Source: Aldrovandia affinis (Eukaryota > Chordata > Actinopteri > Notacanthiformes > Halosauridae). Taken from it: a stretch of 64,000 bases of DNA. The stretch is from NCBI GenBank assembly GCA_029706075.1, contig JAINUG010000086.1, positions 2,231,060-2,295,059 on the forward strand, read 5' to 3'. The notes under the pieces were generated by a model, which was not told the DNA's origin, did no database searches, and saw only the letters and a list, made by a program, of their open reading frames with translations. Position numbers and translations under genes: made by a program. Shown in pieces: positions 59,327 through 64,000 of this stretch. Position 1 is the first letter of the stretch; each line of letters starts with the position of its first letter.

Positions 59327-59682
59327 AACTATGGTTGCTAATATAGCCGAGTGATGCTAGGCACTAAGTGGCGAGTGCCACCTGACAACAATACAGACAA
59401 ATTAACAACTCCCAGGTTCCTTCCGCTACTCAAGGAACGCTCAACTACAAACACGGGCTGATATAATAAAACCGATTGAAAACAGCTAAGTAGCAATCAG
59501 CTTTGAAATAAAACTACTAAGCAGCGATATAAGCTAATAACCGCTGGACATCAGCAACACAATAGCCTACTAGGTCAGATAACTAAGTAGCATTAAGTGC
59601 TACTTGCAACCAATGAACAGGATACGAACGCAGAAGCTAAGCACCAATTGAATTACAGTATTGTACAGTATTGTTATGATTA
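59327..59682 (-). other. 5' untranslated region of the L2 LINE (presumed)
   Basis: The sequence upstream (minus strand) of the endonuclease frame up to the probable target duplication has no reading frame. It would contain the internal promoter of the LINE, but I recognise no specific signal. Confidence 0.5.
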
Positions 59683-59893
59683 TTATTACAGTATTATTAT
59701 ACACTGAATGTTATGTTTTATTGTATTTGGAAGTTTTTTATATGCAAAGAAAGGTCAAATAAATACTATATTAACACAAACATTTGACTAATTGACAATT
59801 AATATGAACTGTATGTACCTGTTCCGACATACAAATTCGACTTAAAGACAACCTTAAGACCGGATCTCGTTCGTAGCCTGGGGACTGCCTGTA

Positions 59894-60060
59894 TCAGATG
59901 TGTGGTGAGTTTGTACTGGCACACTATGGCTGCTGTTGCATTCACCCAGGTGGGTGCTGCACATTGGTGGTGCTTGAGGTGAGTTGCCCCTATCTTTGTA
60001 AAGCGCTTTGGGTTTCTTGAAAAGTGCTATATAAATCCAATGTTCAATTTAATTCAATGG
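59894..60060 (+). repeat. Right part of the LINE/SINE-type repeat split by Tigger
   Basis: Directly after the Tigger end and its TA come "tactggcacactatggctgc", "cacccaggtgggtgctgcac" and "tggtggtgcttgaggtgag", then "gtaaagcgctttgggttt" and "aaaagtgctatataaatcc". The last words form the 3' end of a widespread fish non-LTR family. Together with 54,915-54,964 it shows the element into which Tigger jumped. Confidence 0.65.
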
Positions 60061-60459
60061 AAAAACAGCAAATGCATGCAGTATGTACTGAAAAAGATTG
60101 CGTCCTGCTAGTTATTTACTTTTGTTTATGTTTTGTGCTGGGTATAGAGTAATATTGGAGCCTTTTATACAAGGTAGTATTTTAACTATGCAAGCTAAAT
60201 TAGTTTTTAAAGGCAATTGGAGCGATTAGTGATGGATTTTGATTGGTGCATATAGGGAATATTCTTTGGGGTCCAGTTGTAGTAGATGGCCTTGCTACCC
60301 TGCTGGCACTGACTCTGGTATAGTTCATATTTCTGTCAGCATTGTTGATGGCAAACTTGAAGATTTGGCAGTATCGGGATTGCAAGCTTGACACAAAATT
60401 ACCCTCCCTAGAATTTATGGCAGTGCTGAGATGGTGTGTGTGTCTCTAAGTAAATGAAA
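60061..60459. other. Intergenic, no gene seen
   Basis: Nothing recognised. Confidence 0.5.
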
Positions 60460-61200
60460 TAAGGAGAGCGGAGAGCTTACCTTGTTTTTGGCATATAAAC
60501 TTTTTTCTGACATCACGATTTATCATTTCTTGTGTATGCTGTCTGGTTTAGATGCATGAATGTATGACTTATATTCATGATTGGCATGGCTTAAATTTAA
60601 TGAGGATTATAGTTTGTGTTTTGCATTTGACATCTCCGTCTGATTTATTTGTCCTCTTTTGCCAGCCTTTTTCTGTCTCGATGGCTCTTGCTGCAGACAT
60701 AAAGTAATAGGAGATATGCATCTTAATTAGGCTCAGACTCACGTGTTATTGCAGCGCATGAAAGGAATCATAGATTAACAGTTGACGGAGGCTTCTGGTG
60801 ACGGCAGTTTCTGAGAAGGAATGAATGAATTATGATTAATGAATGAAATCTTACCACAAGTTGACCTCCTCATTAGTGCATCTAGTGCTAAAATAAAACT
60901 ATTGGCCAGGACTCAATCTGAATATATACTAAATGAGGACAGATGCAAATCAATCAAATTGAGCTAAACCTTCTTGGGTTAATCCGGCACCATATCTTAA
61001 CAAAGTCTGTTTAGAAGTAAAAGGTAGAAGTAATGGATTGTAGCCAATGAAAATGTGTCCGCACAAATTGATTGTCACCATGGATTGCCTCTGATCTGGC
61101 AGTCAGATAACAGCCTTTTCATGCTAAATGTGTTTGAACCAACTGTTTGTGTTTGTTACAAATGTCATGTTATCTACCATGGTTTAAAGGTAGATTTAAT
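60460..61200. other. Candidate conserved non-coding element (60.5-61.2 kb)
   Basis: Repeat-free, frame-free DNA with clustered transcription-factor-like words: AGATATGCATCTTAATTAGG near 60,712-60,731 (octamer-like plus homeodomain), ATTATGATTAATGAATGAAA near 60,829, and GATGCAAATCAATCAAAT near 60,942-60,959, which contains an Oct octamer ATGCAAAT followed by a Pbx/Hox-like ATCAATCAA. It is consistent with a developmental enhancer, but this is inference. Confidence 0.33.
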
Positions 61201-61695
61201 TTCTACAAGTTGTGCCCTGGACTGATTTAGTGACGCAGGATATTACTAAGAGGAATGGGACGTTAAAACACTGTATAGACTGTTTGATATATAATGTTTT
61301 CCCTATGCAGTAACTACCGTCGATTTTAAAAACAATTTTTAATCTTTATGTATGTTCATCTATATACAGGATTTCCTGTTCAAGTTCAAGTTAACTTGGC
61401 AGCAAGAACTGCACCTTTTTATGAAACTCAACTTAAATTGTATATCGGTATTATAATGATTGTCGGTTCAAGGTCATTACTTTGTATGCCTCATTTGCTT
61501 TAATGCTATGAGAGCAATCCATATTAGGTTAAAGAAAGATGCATATGTTTATATTAGGCATCTGTTTATTAATATGCATTGATAGGCAGGTGTCCAATGA
61601 ACCAACAATCACTCAGCATGGTGCATCAATCAATGTGATCTTATTCAGAGTAAATGCTAACCATTTTAACCAGGCTCCAAGTTACAGCATATGTA
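61201..61695. other. Intergenic, no gene seen
   Basis: Nothing recognised. Confidence 0.5.
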
Positions 61696-62175
61696 CAGAT
61701 AACTACCAAAATATAAGCAACACTTGAGTGAATGAGGGAGACAAAGTATATTCAAAGGAGGTGCTTCGCTACCATGGCTGTAAGAAAAGATCTCAGTGAC
61801 TTTGGAAGAAGGGTTATTGTTGGGGCACATTTGGCATGAGCTTCAGTGACAGAGACTGCCCAACTTGCTGATGTTTCATGAGGAACAGTGGCTAAAGTAA
61901 TGTTGCCATGGAATGCTGAAGCATCATCAACTAGGGGCAACTGTATTTGAAAGCACATACTCCTTGACCGTGATGTTTGTGCATTGCTTTGAGATGCAAA
62001 AAACAGACAAGCAACTCAGTTGACTGCAAATATCAAGAACAGTCCATAGAGAACAGAGAGGGTTACTATTGTCAGGTTGCAGTGCATAAACCCCTTATTA
62101 TACCTAAAAATGCATGTTTGCGAGTAAAGTGGTGCAAAGAACACAGGCTGTGGTCTACTGAACAATGGATTTTAT
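61696..62175 (+). mobile_element. Tc1-like element fragment, N-terminal half (family C)
   Basis: It begins at CAGATAACTACCAAAATA after TA, a decayed family C terminus. "gacaaagtatattcaaagg" and "aggtgcttcg" of the shared leader follow. The translated pieces (DLSDFGRRVIVGAHLA-like with a stop, and PKNACLRVKWCKEHRLWSTEQW in frame 61,977-62,234) are the DNA-binding and linker parts of a Tc1 transposase. Several stops and shifts are present. The catalytic core and the right end are missing. Confidence 0.83.
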
Positions 62176-64000
62176 CCCACAACGTTTTTCACATTCCTGG
62201 ATTTTCAGGCCTTATCAGCACAAGGTTGGTTTGATTTAATCCAGATTCATCTTAAATCTTCTTAGATTAAATTGCATTGGTCCTTATTTAGTCTAAGTAC
62301 ATCTAGGGGATTACTTCCCCTTTGGGGGAGCAAAAATTCAGCCAGTCAGAGAACAAGGGACACTACAGTTTCTAAAGAACTTTGGTTGCAGCTAGTTATT
62401 TGATCCACCATTTCTGCATTCTCGAGACTTTTGTGTCAGCTAAAGATAGCACAGTGACTCACCAGGTACATGCAGGGGTTGTTCTTTTTCATTGCTGCAG
62501 AGATAGGCGATGGATATCTTCAATGCTGAGTCACTAAAAGGGATTCTGCTTCATCAGTGACTGCACTTTAAAAATGCGGAACAACGTAAGGACACCCATT
62601 ATCACTCCATGAACTGGAAGTATCTACGCATAACTCATTCAGATTTGCAGCAAAAAACTTGCATTGTATAAAATCAGCTGCTTATTACAACATAGCGCCA
62701 TGTAGACATATTTTTTCAAAATAGTTTTTCATATTTCCTTATTACTGTCTATCTATCTGTTGGTGTATTTATTTTCAATATGAAATGCATGAGCATCATG
62801 ACCTCCCCCTCCTTCCACCCCAGTCAGGAAAATCTGCACCTGAAGGACAACAGAACCACCTACAATCATCAATCTGTATGCTGTATGCTTTTTATTCTGA
62901 AATAGTTCTTGCAGGTTAAATGAGTGGCAGTCTTTTTGGACATATGCATAATTTAGTACAAGGTCAATTTGGTCTTCTGGCAGTAGAATTATAAAAATAT
63001 TAGACAACTCGAAATACAACGTCAGGGAATTTCAATCCAGCCATCATCAGATGAATTATTGCCATGTCTTTGTGTATTTCTAACAGTCAAATTAGACAAG
63101 CAATTGCTCAACTGAAAAAGTTGATGATGACTGACAGTTGGAAAGGCTTCGTGAGGAGAGAAGCAGCTCCCTGTGTGTGTTTCTATGGGGGTATCTACAA
63201 ATAGGCTCTGCTGTATCCCAGAAGAAAATGATGTACAGTGGTAATTGACTTTTTCCTCACATAACATTAAATTATCCCATGTATTCTATAAACCATTTTT
63301 TGGCCCTGAAATACAAGAGTATCTTAACAAAAAAAGAAGCTTCTCTGCTTTTAAAGCATGCTAGTTACCTCTATATGAAAATATGTCCCCAGCAAAACAT
63401 TAATTGTCCAATTAACAATATTTTTCCTCTAATCTGTTCCTGCAAAAGCTTTATATTTATATATATTTTGTATAGTGATTATATATACTTTATATATACT
63501 TAATATATATAAAGTATATAAAATATACTTCATATATATTTTAAAATATTGTTTCTTTTTGTTTATTTGTGTGATTTATTTTTTAATCCCACTCATGACA
63601 CCTCAACATTGTGCAGATTTTTACCAGTAGTAATGCTCTCGGCTTTCTTTTTTCCATGATTGTCATTTACGAAAGAAGCATGTTGCTGTCATTCATATTA
63701 GGCTTCCACGAGTGGTGGCTTGGAGTCTGATACAAATTTGACATGAGGGAAATGAAAAAATGAAGAACAAGGGTACTGACATCAATCTGAATTTATTGGG
63801 AAAAGTGTTTAAAGTACGTCTATCACAAGCAAAATAAACACATCGAGCATGCTGTCACGCATAGCTGGAATTTGAAGACGTCTCAAATAATTTGATGTTG
63901 AACAGAAAATGCACATTTTTATGGCTTGCAATTTCAGGGTAAAAGTTATTATTTTGAAGAATCTTGTAGTCTTTATCAGATGCATGAATTGTATTAAACT
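62176..64000. other. AT-rich intergenic, no gene seen
   Basis: No gene or transposon terminus recognised. An AT-rich inverted repeat is listed separately at 63,482-63,520. Frames are under 90 codons and featureless. Confidence 0.5.
63482..63520. other. AT-rich perfect inverted repeat, 17-bp arms
   Basis: TATATACTTTATATATA (63,482-63,498) and its exact reverse complement (63,504-63,520) surround CTTAA. It is low complexity, so chance or microsatellite drift is likely, but it would extrude or fold readily. Confidence 0.85.

Larger units (their letters stand above)
55934..59682 (-). mobile_element. L2-clade LINE, near full length, inside Tigger
   Basis: This is about 3.7 kb on the minus strand. 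The 3' end is at the low coordinate, with "catttagcagatgctctta" and "tccagagcgacttac", the L2 tail. Endonuclease, reverse transcriptase and C-terminal blocks follow in the right order. TTATTACTGTATTATTAT (55,916-55,933) and TTATTACAGTATTATTAT (59,683-59,700) form a probable target duplication with one mismatch, though local AT-repeats make this less certain. Several frameshifts break the ORF. The many CpGs suggest it is fairly young or little methylated. Confidence 0.93.
54965..59891 (+). mobile_element. Tigger/pogo element carrying an inserted L2 LINE
   Basis: The left end CAGGCAGTCCCCGGGTTACG and the right end (reverse complement CAGGCAGTCCCCAGGCTACG) are the inverted repeats of the Tigger group of pogo transposons. 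TA flanks both ends (54,963-54,964 and 59,892-59,893), the pogo target. The interior encodes only the DNA-binding part of the transposase (55,222-55,700). The DDE domain appears deleted before about 55,760, as in many Tigger-derived short elements. A LINE (about 55,934-59,682) then landed in the 3' portion, so about 1.2 kb of Tigger sequence remains. Confidence 0.95.

Noticed and set aside
1-64000. CRISPR arrays, phage or bacterial defence systems, operons
   Set aside because: No regularly spaced repeats, no prokaryotic gene arrangement. All coding signals are vertebrate transposons.

Overview
The window looks like gene-poor, AT-rich intergenic (possibly intronic) DNA from a vertebrate, most likely a ray-finned fish. 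The evidence is the repeat content: several Tc1/mariner families, an L2-clade LINE and SINEs with L2-like tails, hAT and Tigger/pogo DNA transposons, PIF/Harbinger-like MITEs, long TG/CA and TA microsatellites, and CpG depletion outside a few islands. There are no operons, prokaryotic genes, CRISPR arrays, rRNA genes or free-standing tRNA genes. I cannot name the species or any host protein-coding gene.

Layout. 1-9.7 kb is mostly unannotated AT-rich DNA with two Tc1/mariner relics (3.2-4.3 kb) and three old dispersed-repeat fragments. 9.78-10.43 kb is a CpG-dense patch (possible promoter or first exon), followed by a long TG microsatellite. 12-15 kb holds low-repeat, non-coding sequence with conserved-element character and a hairpin. 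15.56-16.40 kb is a 5'-truncated L2 LINE. 16.4-21.4 kb is featureless. 21.41-21.99 kb is a MITE with long inverted termini. 22.9-24.2 kb contains two copies of one old repeat. 26-31 kb contains a SINE, a PIF-like fragment, an hAT MITE with a perfect 8-bp target duplication, an L2-tailed SINE, and one exon-like block with good splice signals on the minus strand (30,953-31,166).

35.8-40 kb is a transposon cluster: a Tc1 element split by a 930-bp hAT element (perfect 8-bp duplication) and by a SINE, abutting a fragment of another Tc1 family, then a 675-bp MITE flanked by TAA. 41.1 kb has a perfect 17-bp-arm hairpin. 42.9-43.1 kb carries a piggyBac-like Cys-rich C-terminus. 47.8-48.9 kb has another SINE and a 407-bp internally deleted Tc1. 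49.8-50.6 kb is the best conserved-regulatory candidate. 52.1-54.9 kb contains a Tc1 relic and an essentially full-length, frameshifted Tc1. 54.97-59.89 kb is a Tigger/pogo element with an almost full-length L2 LINE (endonuclease plus reverse transcriptase, minus strand) inside it; the Tigger itself split an older LINE/SINE tail. 60.4-61.2 kb is another regulatory-element candidate, followed by one more Tc1 relic.

The recognisable coding sequences all belong to mobile elements and all appear broken. The functional relationships visible are between transposons: the SINE at 30.5 kb shares its 3' tail with the L2 LINEs, the pattern expected when the LINE machinery copies the SINE, and nested insertions give a relative order of events. 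I found no convincing new biological system; the strongest leads are the nested insertions, the MITEs, the hairpins, the orphan exon-like block and the candidate conserved non-coding elements.
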